Part shown: positions 46,269 to 56,529 of the stretch, in pieces
Layout of the letters: each line of letters begins with the position of its first letter
How positions within the stretch are numbered: position 1 is the stretch's first letter
The notes under the pieces: model-generated
What the model saw: the letters and a program-made list of their open reading frames with translations, nothing else
The model's database searches: none
What the model was told of the DNA's origin: nothing
From: Amoeboaphelidium protococcarum
Taxonomy: Eukaryota; Aphelidiomycota; Aphelidea
Direction: 5' to 3'
Length of the DNA stretch: 64,000 bases
Assembly: GCA_023515745.1 (NCBI GenBank)
Contig: JALECJ010000020.1
Span: forward strand, 1,116,001 to 1,180,000
Translations under genes and position numbers: made by a program

Positions 46269-46580
46269 TCAATATCCTTTGAATCCAACTAATCTATTTC
46301 TCTTATCCAACTACATGTACATAAAATTTAATAATCACATCACGCATCACTAAATCATATCACAAGACATCAAAATTACCAATCCTTTGAGGCATACATC
46401 GTGCGCTCTCTGCAACTGGCGACATTTCTCAGGCACGCCGTCACCTTCCGGTCCATATTTGTCCACTCGTTCCTAATCTCCCACTAGACACTCTTTAACA
46501 GACTTTTTATCCTTGACCACACAGTCACTCAGCAGGATACAATCAACCACTTCCTACCGTAATCCTTTACACGTTGGCAT
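46269..46580 (-). CDS. PET191: Cytochrome c oxidase assembly factor COA5/PET191 (80 aa)
   Basis: PET191/COA5 is a twin-CX9C protein of the mitochondrial intermembrane space needed for complex IV assembly. Exon 1 is 46380-46580, exon 2 is 46269-46310; the 69-nt intron ends TGTAG. The protein MPTCKGLRQEVVDCILLSDC ... KSVKECLVG ... CRQLQRAHDVCLKGLLDKRN carries Cys pairs with CX9C-like spacing and the family's conserved C-terminal K-G-x-x-D-x-R-x-R block. The C-terminal exon is only 14 codons and completes that block (LDKRNRLVGFKGY), so the splice is well supported. Length matches homologues (about 74-108). Confidence 0.9.
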
Positions 46581-46733
46581 TTATATTTCACTGATGATGA
46601 TGTATCTATTTTGTAAATTGATAGAAAGAAGAATAGGAAATAACAATCAATCAGCAACAAATACTAAACTATTAAAATGATGAAAAGATTCAGTAGAGAA
46701 CGAGTTTCACTAAAAATGTCTAATAATTCATAA

Positions 46734-47849
46734 TCAATTATGAGCAGATGACTGCTACTACTACTAATTATACTTTGCCTACTTTAGAATAGGATGATTG
46801 AAGACTGGAGTATCATCATCTTTCATAATGATCCACTAGTGTCCAGCTGGCTACTCTTTGAACCACTACTACTACTTCCACCCTTCTTTCATCTATTTCT
46901 ACTGGGCCGCTTTAACCTTCTCAGCGTGCTCATAAACTCTCAGTCTATCCTATCGTCTCTATTCCAACCACTAGAGCAGCTCCTACTAATCTTCCACCTG
47001 CAACGGTTGATCGACAGCAAAAACGCGATCACTGTTTGACTTTGACGCGTCCAGCAGTTCTGCGGCAGATTTTAAATAGCCTCGTGGTCTGAACACAGTC
47101 TCGAATCGCTGCTCATCTGCTAGGTATCCTCTATTCTATGGATCTCGATAGTAGGCAATATCAGACTCTAGAACTGGGGCCTCATAAATCTTTTATAGAC
47201 CATCTGAGGAGACAGCGCTGCCACCTCTCAACATCTACTTCAGTCCACTCCTTGTATGATACACACATGTCACACTACCACCGTGTTTCTCAATGCCAGC
47301 AATGGCAGTCTTTGATGCTTTACTAACCTCTATACTAATCTTATACTTGAAATATTCGGCACCATTACCCAGCAATTTAACTCCATCAACAATCTTGCCA
47401 TTAAGAACGCGTGCCTATTTCAAATCTCTCATGGTTAACACATCACCATCCTGATACTTTAAGCGACCGCTCTCGATACAAAACTGTAGATAGTCCAAAT
47501 TCAAAGTCCTATACCGTGGCTTCACTTCTCTCGGTGCCCAGCTCCAGCGCGGAATTGCCTGAATAATTGGATTAGTAGTCAGACCAGTGAACCATGGCTT
47601 AGATGGGCCGTCGTGATGTTTCTACCCACCGTTACCACGTCCAGAAGATCCACCGCGCTTTCCTCCACGCCCGACGCGTTACTTTTTTATATGAGATCCT
47701 GGGATTGGTGATACATTACTCACCATCACCTGCTCATGGCGTTCTTGTATTATAGGTGAAGATTATTGCAGACTATCCAGCGACATAGAACGCATAAACG
47801 ATACGCTAGAGAGGGTTGCTCTCTTGGTAACTCGGATTGACGTCAACAT
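46734..47849 (-). CDS. MRPL10: Mitochondrial ribosomal protein uL15m (MRPL15/Mrpl10, 371 aa)
   Basis: uL15m is a large-subunit protein of the mitochondrial ribosome. The basic N-terminus MLTSIRVTKRATLSSVSFMR is a typical presequence. The uL15 signature follows: a Gly/Arg/Lys-rich strand (RVGRGGKRGGSSGRGNGGQK) and KPWFTGLTTNPIIQAIPRWSW, then VNLDYLQ-type LNLDYLQFCIESGR and VDGVKLLGNGAEYFKYKISI with SKTAIAGIEKHGGSV. The C-terminal 100 residues are Gln-rich, largely from TAG codons, and end with a polyQ run. Intronless. It faces SEM1 across a 227-bp divergent promoter. Confidence 0.93.
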
Positions 47850-48076
47850 TTTTATGGCTTTGTTTCTCTCCTCTATCGTTTCTCTCAATGAAAACAGTGT
47901 GATTGAACGGCACAGGTAACGAAAGAAACGCGAAAAATTGTGAAAGTTTCTCGTTCTCGCTCCTCTTCAAAGTGTCAGGCCAGTCTCTCTCTTACCAAGA
48001 AGAGATTTAATTCTTTTCTTTAGTGTAAAGAAATAGTAATAACTTGTCAAACTCTGTAAAATAAAAAGATTATAAT
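47850..48076. promoter_or_regulatory. Divergent promoter, uL15m / SEM1
   Basis: Between two ATG codons. It contains AACGAAAGAAACGCGAAAAA at about 47919-47938, a cluster of GAAAC/ACGCG-type sequence, and pyrimidine-rich stretches. No gene visible. Confidence 0.45.
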
Positions 48077-48477
48077 ATGAGCGATTCATAGAAGCAGTAA
48101 AAAGATTTAAAGGCACCTTCTAGTAAGGAGGAAGCATCAAAGAATCTGCAGAAATTGACTTTCATTGAGGAAGACGATGAGTTTGAAGAGTTTCCAACTC
48201 AAGGTATTTTATTAGGCTTTTTATTACGCATACAATATTAGACGCATTGTATTTCAAACTATTAATCCATGTAGAATGGCAATAGTAAAGTAATGGAAAG
48301 AATGAAGTTGAGCAGTTGAGTATCTGGAATAATGACTGGGATGATGATGAAGTTGAAGATGATTTCACTGTTCAGTTGAGGTACTTATTAGTGTGCTTTT
48401 AGTATTGTCATATAAAAAGTATGTATGTACTTATTATAAAGTGTAGGAGCGAAATCTCCAAAGTTAAAGCCAAGTGA
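48077..48477 (+). CDS. SEM1: SEM1/DSS1 (26S proteasome lid/BRCA2-binding acidic peptide, 87 aa)
   Basis: SEM1/DSS1 is an intrinsically disordered acidic protein that stabilises the proteasome lid, TREX-2 and, where present, BRCA2. Exons are 48077-48203, 48275-48380 and 48447-48477; introns of 71 and 66 nt both end TGTAG. The protein has the two acidic/aromatic blocks FIEEDDEFEEFPTQEW and IWNNDWDDDEVEDDFTVQLR and a basic helical end SEISKVKAK, the exact family layout. The Gln in this gene are mostly TAG/TAA. The second intron splits the codon for Arg in QLR. Family length (70-90) matches. Confidence 0.97.
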
Positions 48478-48664
48478 ATATCTGTATAATCATGAAATTA
48501 TTATCTACTTTACTTTATACTGTACACTTAACTTCTTTTTGATGATATGATGATTCATATTGTCTCAGTTATCGTTAACTTGTTTTGCCATTATAAACTT
48601 TCTACTCTTTAAACTCAAGCAGGTGATATCATTTTAAGTACTTTAAAGTATCTATTGCATTAAA

Positions 48665-50227
48665 ATGATTAAGAATCACTTGTAAAAGAGGCTAAAGTTG
48701 AAGAATTTGTAATTGTTGAAGAGTGATACGTTTATTGGAGGTTAGTGGGTTAGTAGCGGCAGTAAAGTTGATGGTGATAGCAGGTATGTTGTCAGAGATC
48801 CTCTAACTGGCGATGAACTGACTAAAGTCTCATATTTTACAGGCCATGAGGATACAAAACTGGCTATAGATGCTGCTTATGATACGTTCCGCTCTCAGCA
48901 ATATAAATCTCTATCTCCTGTGCACAGATCTAGATTACTTCTCAAATGGCACGATCTGATTGTGGATAACAAGGATGATTTGGCGAATATCGTTGTGTCT
49001 GAGAACGGGAAGCCATTTAAAGAAGCTGTGGGAGAAGTGATGTATGCTGCATCTTTTGTAAAGTGGTTCGCTGAGGAAGTGAAGCGTGATTATGGACGTC
49101 TAATACCATCTAATGATTTAAGATTGAGATTGGAGGTTCGTCATGAGGCGATCGGTGTGTGTGCTCTAATCACACCATGGAATTTCCCGCTGGCTATGGT
49201 GACTAGAAAGATTGCTCCTGCCATAGCTGCGGGGAATACAGTCGTGTTGAAGCCATCGCCTGAGACTCCGCTATCTGCTTTAGCATTAGCACATCTGGCG
49301 GATTAAGCTGGCTTTCTGAAGGGCTCCATAAATGTGGTACCGTGTGATAAGGATAATGTTGCAGAAGTGGGAGATATGTTATGCGGGGATGACAGGGTGC
49401 GTAAATTGAGTTTTACTGGAAGCACTGGTGTTGGAGTGCATTTGATGGCGCAGTGTGCCAATACAGTTAAGCGGACATCAATGGAACTTGGTGGTAATGC
49501 ACCATTCGTAGTGCTTGGACCTTCTTCTAGTATGAATTATAGTGAATCTCAGATTAATTAATATCTGGATTCGTGTGTCAAGAACTTGGTTGATGCCAAG
49601 TTGAGGAATGCTGGATAGACTTGTATTGCACCGAATAGAATCATTGTACAGAAGTAGGTCCATGAATAGTTTGTACGTAAATTGACTCAGTATCTCCGTG
49701 ATAATACCGAATGTGGTAGTGGATTCGATTCCAGAGTTACTGTTGGACCTCTTATTACCAGTTAGGCAAAGTAGAAAGTGCTGAGGCATTTGGACGATGC
49801 ATAATAAAAGGGAGCTGAAGTATTGTACAATGGCGCTGATAATCAATCTCTGCATAATATTGAATCGTAAAATCTAGTGGCGCCTATTTTAATTACTGGT
49901 TGCACTAAAGATATGGTAGTTGCCAGTGAAGAGACATTCGGTCCTCTCTTTTCTGTGTTCTAATGCGAGTCTAGTGATGAGGCTATTCAAATGGCCAATG
50001 ACACTCAGTTCGGACTCGCCGCTTATTTGATGCATCCCGATCGACATATGGCTCAGTTGCTGGCATAGTAATTGGAAAGTGGCATGGTGGGAGTTAACAC
50101 TGGGACTATATCCTACCCACAATGTCCTTTCGGTGGTGTCAAGCATTCCGGTGTTGGTAGAGAGGGTGGTGTCGAAGGCTTATAGGAGTTTCTAAATGTG
50201 AAATACATGGCAATCACTGAAAATTGA
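48665..50227 (+). CDS. UGA2: Succinate-semialdehyde dehydrogenase (520 aa)
   Basis: This aldehyde dehydrogenase oxidises succinic semialdehyde to succinate in the GABA shunt. The frame is intronless, TGA 50225-50227. The first 20 residues ([20 protein letters not shown]) are basic and amphipathic, consistent with a mitochondrial presequence. Core motifs are FIGGQWV, then [28 protein letters not shown], the general base Glu in [10 protein letters not shown] (about residue 273) and the catalytic Cys in RNAGQTCIAPNR (about 318). [10 protein letters not shown] and [14 protein letters not shown] complete the family pattern. The last two motifs and NAGQTC favour SSADH over other ALDH classes. Gln codons are mixed. 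Confidence 0.93.
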
Positions 50228-50375
50228 CTCTATCATCATTATAATGATAATAATGAATAAATTGAAGATTTTACAAATATTATTTCAATTGTCATGTGTT
50301 TCAATATCATATCGTATCATAGGCTCCCTAATTAGTTTCTGTCAATTCGTACAACGCCACCACACTTCATACCAT

Positions 50376-51548
50376 TCAAGCAAAGCGGATCGAGCTCTTG
50401 CCACCGGGTACATTCAAAACGCGGCTAGATGGTCTGTTCTGCACAGATCCAAGCCCATTAGAACTGCTGGCCCATTTACTAACATCACCGGGCTCTTGCT
50501 AGTTTCCAGCTGTGGCAGCAGATTTACTCTTCTCATTCCCAGAGTAACCGCCAAAGATATCGTGATGAGAGTCATTACGTCTTGCGGCAGCAGCATTGTG
50601 TCCCTTGTGGTGTCCATGTCTGGTTGGTGAAGATCTTCCGGATGGAGACTTTTGATCCAGATGATCAACCTGAGTGTTGGGAAACATTTTCTTGGCAGAT
50701 TTTGGTGGTTGATAATTATCCTTATCACCGGCATAATTATCACCCAGGCTAAAATGTGAGACATTGGTAGAGTTCTGAGCCAGACGTTTACCATGACGCT
50801 CTCCCTACTCCTACTGAGGTACATACTCATCATCCTGACTAATCGAGAAATGGCTCTAATGATGGTGTGGATCAGCCTTGACAGAGGACTAGTACACTCC
50901 TCTGGTGGTGGTAGAGGATGAGAACTCATTTCTGTTAATCTAAACATCCACCCCGGTCAGCTATTTCTCTAGACAATTACTGCTCCCATCCTGCTCTTCA
51001 TACAGCAGACGATTCACAGCATCACTAGTGGCGACTGGTAGAATCTGCGCACTAACTGGGAACTGATTGCTCATAGGAAGACGGCTCACGTCAGAAGGTA
51101 GGAGATAGATTTGACGCATGACAGCCGCCTGGTCCCAGTAAATTCTTTTGGCTCTCACCAATTATTATTGTTATTAATTATCACCACTGGCAACTTCATA
51201 CTCGGTGATGATGACAAACGCAACAGTCACTGAGCGATTGGTTCCCTTAACTCCAGGCAGTAACCACAACATTTCACCACCATGCGTGAATCTGACCACC
51301 AACTCCAGTACGGACATGTGATCAGAATCAAACTTGTTCTTTATCCACACACCTTCATCAGAATTACTGAAATCACGAGCCTCCACAGCATTAGACGTCG
51401 ACAGTACATTCAGAGATGGATTCTTCTTCAAGAAACTAACCACCGAATTACGACCCGATGCACCAGCAGACGTTGGTACACAGGTGATGGTAGCATCTTC
51501 AGCCCATCCTTGAGCAGACGTAGGATTGTTATAATGCAGACTTGTCAT
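50376..51548 (-). CDS. NTF2/SnoaL-like protein with HN1-type C-terminus (390 aa)
   Basis: The first 200 residues look like a SnoaL/NTF2-fold domain: MTSLHYNNPTSAQGWAEDA, then VWIKNKFDSDHMSVLELVVR and a later helix, KRIYWDQAAVMRQIYLLP. This last motif is typical of fungal SnoaL-like proteins of unknown activity. The remaining half is Ser/His/Asn/Gln-rich. It ends PSSRVLNVPGGKSSIRFA, which matches the SRVLxPPGGxSS motif found in these fungal proteins and in HN1/Jupiter microtubule-associated proteins. Intronless, TGA 50376-50378. Role unknown; fold assignment is moderate. Confidence 0.7.
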
Positions 51549-51954
51549 TTACAGAACAACCATAACAGAATCAAAGTAAAAAATAGATGATAATAAGAGT
51601 AAGTGAAGTCACAATTATACTGTTACAGTATTTATAAAAAGGGGGTAATAAGCCTTGTGACTACGATGTTTCAACTTTCAACGACGCGTCACTCGCGAAA
51701 AGATAAGAAGAAGAAAGAGAGAAACGGGAACTTACGCGTTTGTTCTCCGCTCGTTTTCTCGGGGCGTTTCAGTTAAGAGTTCCACTCCCGTTTCAGCTTT
51801 ATAGTAGATTACTATACTGCTATGATAGTACACGGCAAAGAACTTTAGCCTATCGCTGGCGGCGAAGAAAATGAAATAAAAATAACAAATACACTACAAA
51901 GTATACTTTATACATTTCCTTTCGTCACGAAATAATGATAGTATACTCAATCAG
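51549..51954. promoter_or_regulatory. Promoter with clustered ACGCGT and CGTTTC elements
   Basis: The 406-bp 5' flank of the NTF2-like gene contains ACGCGT at 51684-51689 and 51734-51739, GAAACG at 51721-51726 and CGTTTCAG at 51765-51772 and 51789-51796, within 113 bp. This is the densest cluster of these motifs in the window. No coding sequence. Confidence 0.55.
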
Positions 51955-53688
51955 TCATGTTTCCACAGATCCAAACATTGAGCTTAAACTTTCTCCGTGA
52001 TGGATTCGACGTATGGCTTCTGCAAACATACCACTCACATCAAAGATTCCGAGTTTGCCACCATGTGAGGTCTTGATCATCATTTCTGAATTATTCGCGC
52101 TTACTGACAGTCCATTCATAGACTGATCCAAAGTATCCTTCGACAGACACTTCTTGCGACTTCCTTGAAGTGGACCAAGTATAGACAAGTTTCTCTTCTG
52201 AGGAACAGTATTACTGAATATAATCTCATCGATATGAGAATCTCTAACGCGATATGGAGCATCACCACTCAAAACACCGTGAGTTATAACGGCAATAATG
52301 CGACTGGCTCCGTTCTCCTTGAGTAGCTAAGCAGCTTTAGTGATAGTGCCTGAAGTATCAGCAATGTCATCAATGAGTACGCACACCTTGTCCTTTACCT
52401 GTCCCACTAGAACCATGCCTTCCAGAGTCTACTTTTGTATTAGAGATTGACCACCAGACTAAAACGAATCAGCATTTTATTAATGTTTTTAATGCTAGTT
52501 ATCAACATCAACATTGAACATTTGTGTCAAATGCTATGCTCCACCGTGATGCTACTTACTTTACTATTACTCTCTATGACCACCTGATTACTAATTACCA
52601 CCACCAGTGTTATAATGATTAACCGCCCGCTTCTCCTTGTGAATAAGAGCAAACTGCATGCCCAACTTGTTCGCGATAGAGCTGGACCGTTTAGCACCAC
52701 CAGCATCCGGGCTAATTATCATTGCATGTTTATAATCTTTAACATTCTCCCTAATGTACTTGACCATCAATGACGATCCATAAAGATTATCCACAGGACA
52801 ATCAAAGAATCCCTGAAATTGAGCATCATGAAGATCCATGGTGATTAGGTGATCCATACCAGCAGCTGTAAGCATATTAGCAATCAGTGTTCCACTACGA
52901 GCCACCCAGTGTCTATAACCCGTCTTTACAAGTCCAAGCTGGGATATTGTAGGTTGAACTGGTGAAGATACGACAAGTCTCCTGACACCATCATTCTCAG
53001 TAGACAATATATTCACCTTTGGCAAGGTGTGAAGCGATCTATCGGGAGACTATGACCTGGATGCTGCTCCAGTAGCAACTTCATTATGCAACTAGCTATG
53101 ACCATGCTTGGATACTTCATGCAACTTCCTCAGAGATTTCTCCGCCTGAACATTAACTAGAGACCGCACGGATGGTGCAGGTTCAAACAACTACATTTAG
53201 TTCTAGTGCTACTATTATTATTACTAAGATTCATGTGACGGCGATTAGGTTGATGAAGGTTAATCGCGACCAGCGTTATAATCACTTGAGCTAGCAGCAG
53301 CAGGTCTTACAGTGCCGCTCTTCTTATAAGGTACATCAGGTTGACGAGCATAGAAGAAGGATGGAATAACAGCAATCACCTTGCGAGCACTGGCCATCTT
53401 ACAAGCACTAATCATGATTAGTAGTTCCATCAAGTTGTCATTTAGACTCAGATTCTTACCACTAGAGCCGCTACTACTACCATCTCCACTCTAGCTAGCA
53501 TCAGAATGACAAGAAGTCTGTATAATGTACACATCCATATCGCGGACGCTCTCCATAATCTGCACCTGTGTCTCCTTGTTACTGAACTTGCCCAACTTGC
53601 ATTTACCCAAATCCAAGCCCAGTTTCTACGCAATCTACCTCGACAGTTCTGGATGTGAACTTCCACCAAACACCACAATATCTCTCAT
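51955..53688 (-). CDS. PRS: Ribose-phosphate pyrophosphokinase with large non-homologous inserts (577 aa)
   Basis: PRPP synthetase makes phosphoribosyl pyrophosphate for nucleotide, His and Trp synthesis. [20 protein letters not shown] opens the catalytic core; VYIIQTSC, the flexible-loop region with FYARQP and [20 protein letters not shown] follow. The PRPP-binding loop is [14 protein letters not shown]. At least two low-complexity Ser/Asn/Gln/His inserts interrupt the fold: one after DVPYKKSG (Ser/Asn/Gln-rich, about 80 aa) and one rich in Q/H/G before [12 protein letters not shown]. They explain the length against the usual 320 aa, as in yeast Prs1/Prs5, where such inserts link to cell-wall signalling. 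An in-frame ATG at 53832 would add 48 residues of mitochondrial-leader character (Arg/Ser/Thr-rich, almost no acids). Intronless. Confidence 0.92.
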
Positions 53689-53940
53689 TTTATCTTTATA
53701 CAGCGTTCGCTCAGACTTAGCACCAACTTTTGAAAGGTGTCTTTTAGTTGTACACAGTACAGTAGTTGTAAGGAGAGAAGAAGAAAATGTGGCAGAGGCG
53801 CGTTGAATGGAAACGTATAACGACAGACGCATCGCGCTGAACCAAAGAGGACGTTCTATGCTTCAACTACCGGTAATTTAACAGACTCATGTCTAAAAGC
53901 CTAAAAATGGATAAAGAACAGATCTAGATGTACATTAATA

Positions 53941-54387
53941 TCATTCAAACCGCTTAATATTTAGAATTTCATTGAGGAGCGTGGATAGCTCGTACTCTTC
54001 AATTTTAGAGCGGAGAGATGGAATCAGAGCATAAGCTTCTTCAGCGAGTTGAGGCATTAGATTGCAGATTTGAGCCACTTCATAGTCGCTGAGTGAGTGC
54101 TACATCTATGCCTCTGACAACACTCTACGCACCTCCTTCACAGAGTCTGTTCTATTGAATTTAGACATTTTAGACACGTATGCTAGTGTAGACTCGAACT
54201 GTTCATTCATTCGCTGAGGGAACGATGGAGGTAGATCCTTGTTCGCCTACGCCTTCAGTCTATCCAGCACCACTTTTACCTCGCTATAAAATAAGCATCT
54301 TTCTCCATTGAATTCTGGACCAAGATTATTCACACTGGCATCTTCCTCTTGCTCGCTAGTAAATCGATGTAACTGTCTCTTTTACAT
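53941..54387 (-). CDS. RPB4: RNA polymerase II subunit RPB4 (148 aa)
   Basis: RPB4 pairs with RPB7 in the Pol II stalk. The protein has the family's helix-rich HRDC-like fold: CLFYSEVKVVLDRLKAQANK, then KFNRTDSVKEVRRVLSEAQM and the strongly conserved SDYEVAQICNLMPQLAEEAY, LIPSLRSKIEEYELSTLLNE and NIKRFE end. A short charged N-terminus precedes it. TGA 53941-53943, intronless. Length is typical of animal and fungal RPB4 (about 140-220). Confidence 0.93.
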
Positions 54388-54567
54388 TTCTGTTTAATCT
54401 CGAACGGGCGATTCAAGGAGAAAAGAGCAATGGCAATAAAAAAATACAAATTGTCATTGTAAATGTCAAAACTCTATTGAAATGATATATTACTCTAATA
54501 TACAGGAATATAGTCTGTGAATTCATGACGCGCTGAAGTACAAACGATCCTAATTGACTTTCAGCGG

Positions 54568-55563
54568 TCAATGCCTGTCGAGGTTCGAATGATCATATCT
54601 ATCTCGACCTCTTTCAGATTAATAAAAGTTACCACGACCTCGCTCTTATTCATTACGGTAGTTCCCATGATTATGCTAGTGTTAGTCTTCTCTGTATTCA
54701 CTGTACTACTCCGAGTCATGATATCGCATAGCATTTGACGATGAAGAGCGCCCATGCACGTCTTTCTAGAATTGTCCACCATAATCCTGGTGTCCATTAA
54801 CATCAATCTACCTGCGTTATCTATGCCTCGTTTCATCGTGATATCTACCATCAGCATATCTACCATGTCCATACTAATCTCTTGAGTCATCTCGAGGATA
54901 GGATCGATTATGATGATCATCAGATTGCCCTCGCCAAGAATGTTCAGCTCGACTTGACCTGGCCGGATATGGATGAGATCTAACTTACGACCTCTCCTAA
55001 CGCTACGCCTTCAAAGCCTTCTCCTTTTCGTATTACAATTGCTACTTCTTGATGGCAAACATTGGATCTTCCCTAACTTTGTTCTCTAAGTCTCTTTACT
55101 GATTACGCGCATTCATTCCAGTCTTGGCATGTATTTAGTACTGATCAGCAGCTCCTTATATATTAGAGCTTTAAGCAATTTCGCTGGTATCTGCGAGTAG
55201 AGAACTGACCTTCTTCTTTCCAATCAGGTAATCATTAGATTCATCATCAGCAGCAGCAGCAGTATTACTATCACCATCACCCTGCGCCGCTTACTCCTGC
55301 TATTCTTTAGCGATTTGCGGTACTGCATACATCCATTCCAGGCGTTCTTTCTACTTATTCTTCGACTTGTCTCTGGGTACAAACCCACTCTTCTCTTGCA
55401 TCTCTCGCAGGGACTGAGCCTCTCGCTCACGTTGAATCTCCTTCTTGAGCTCATCCAGACGCTGATGCTCCTTCTTTGCCTTCTCCTCTGCTATCCACAC
55501 CTTTTCTAAATTGGCTCTAGTCGCTGGATGCCAAGACTTTTTCAAATTCAAATCACCACCCAT
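54568..55563 (-). CDS. CWC25: Pre-mRNA splicing factor CWC25 (331 aa)
   Basis: CWC25 is a spliceosomal protein needed for the first catalytic step. The protein opens with MGGDLNLKKSWHPATRANLE, the family's conserved N-terminus (GGDLNLKKSWHP) that enters the spliceosome active site. A coiled coil with KVWIAEEKAKKEHQRLDELK and KSGFVP follows. The C-terminal half is Arg/Ser/Asp/Tyr-rich with repeated D-R-Y/H elements (SERGRDRYDHSNLDRH at the end). It overlaps no neighbour; uS11m begins 159 bp beyond its ATG. Intronless. Confidence 0.95.
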
Positions 55564-55721
55564 TTATCTAATTAATTTGTGTAAGCGGAGTTGTTCGACG
55601 AGTGAAGCTACTAAAGATCAAATCTTTGCACTAAAGAGGAAAGAGCGAAAGCACAAAATAGAAAGCGATCAATTGAATGATCTATCGGGTGATATTAATA
55701 GAGCTCAAATTCAGTCAACGA

Positions 55722-56369
55722 TCATACACGACGCATCTTCTTAGGCTTGGTACCACCGTGTCTGATAGGAGTCTTGTCTATAATCTTGTTAATTTTGAGT
55801 CCACTAGCAATGATTGATCTAAACGCCGCCTCACGACCTGAACCAAAGCCTTTAAATGTGATCCACACGTCTCTGAATCCTCGCTCCACAGCGATACTGC
55901 CAATACGCGCACCTACACGCGTTCCACACTCCACAGATCCCCGGAGCGCTCCCTTGAGGCCAACCAACCCGCCAGTTACTGATGGAGCCACGATTTTGCG
56001 GTTCCAATCAGACAGAGTGCAGATGGTGTTGTTTCTGCCAGCGAAAATGTTGATCATGCCGATTCCATATGGTAGTTTCTTGACGTGTTCCTGAGGACTC
56101 ATCGATCCATTGTTGGCTGAGTTATTTCGCATCCATTCACGCATACTTTGATTTTAGTTGATCAATTGAGCCAGTTCTTATTTCATGGACGCGACTTTAT
56201 TCGCTGCTAACTGTCTGTCTTTAACACCTTCATTGATCAGGTTATTGCTATGGAGAGCGCGTAAATCTGATATCTAATTGGACGATACTGCAGCCTACTT
56301 TTCGTTATTAGTTTTATGCAGAGTGCTATAGCTTCGCCTCCACACTTACTTTCCAATTGATATTCTCAT
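55722..56369 (-). CDS. MRPS18: Mitochondrial ribosomal protein uS11m (215 aa)
   Basis: uS11m is a platform protein of the mitochondrial small subunit. The start MRISIGKQVWRRSYSTLHK is a clear mitochondrial presequence. A helical Asn/Gln-containing linker leads into the uS11 domain: INIFAGRNNTICTLSDWN, then VTGGLVGLKGALRGSVECGT and GIKFKGFGSGREAA-type ITFKGFGSGREAAFRSI, ending DKTPIRHGGTKPKKMRRV, matching the D-x-T-P-x-x-H-x-G-x-R-P-x-K-x-R tail. TGA 55722-55724. ATG 56369 is chosen because it brings in the presequence; several Gln between presequence and core are TAA/TAG. Intronless. Confidence 0.93.
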
Positions 56370-56529
56370 CATAATCAGATACTTTCACTGTTGATTAATC
56401 TTCTCGTTCTATCGCAACAGTTTAATCCGTAAAAGTTTGGTGAAAGGCGAAAGGGAAATTAAAGCAATAAATTTTGCATTTGTTCAAATCTTACCCATCA
56501 TTCTTAAATTATTTATACAAAATGTAGAA

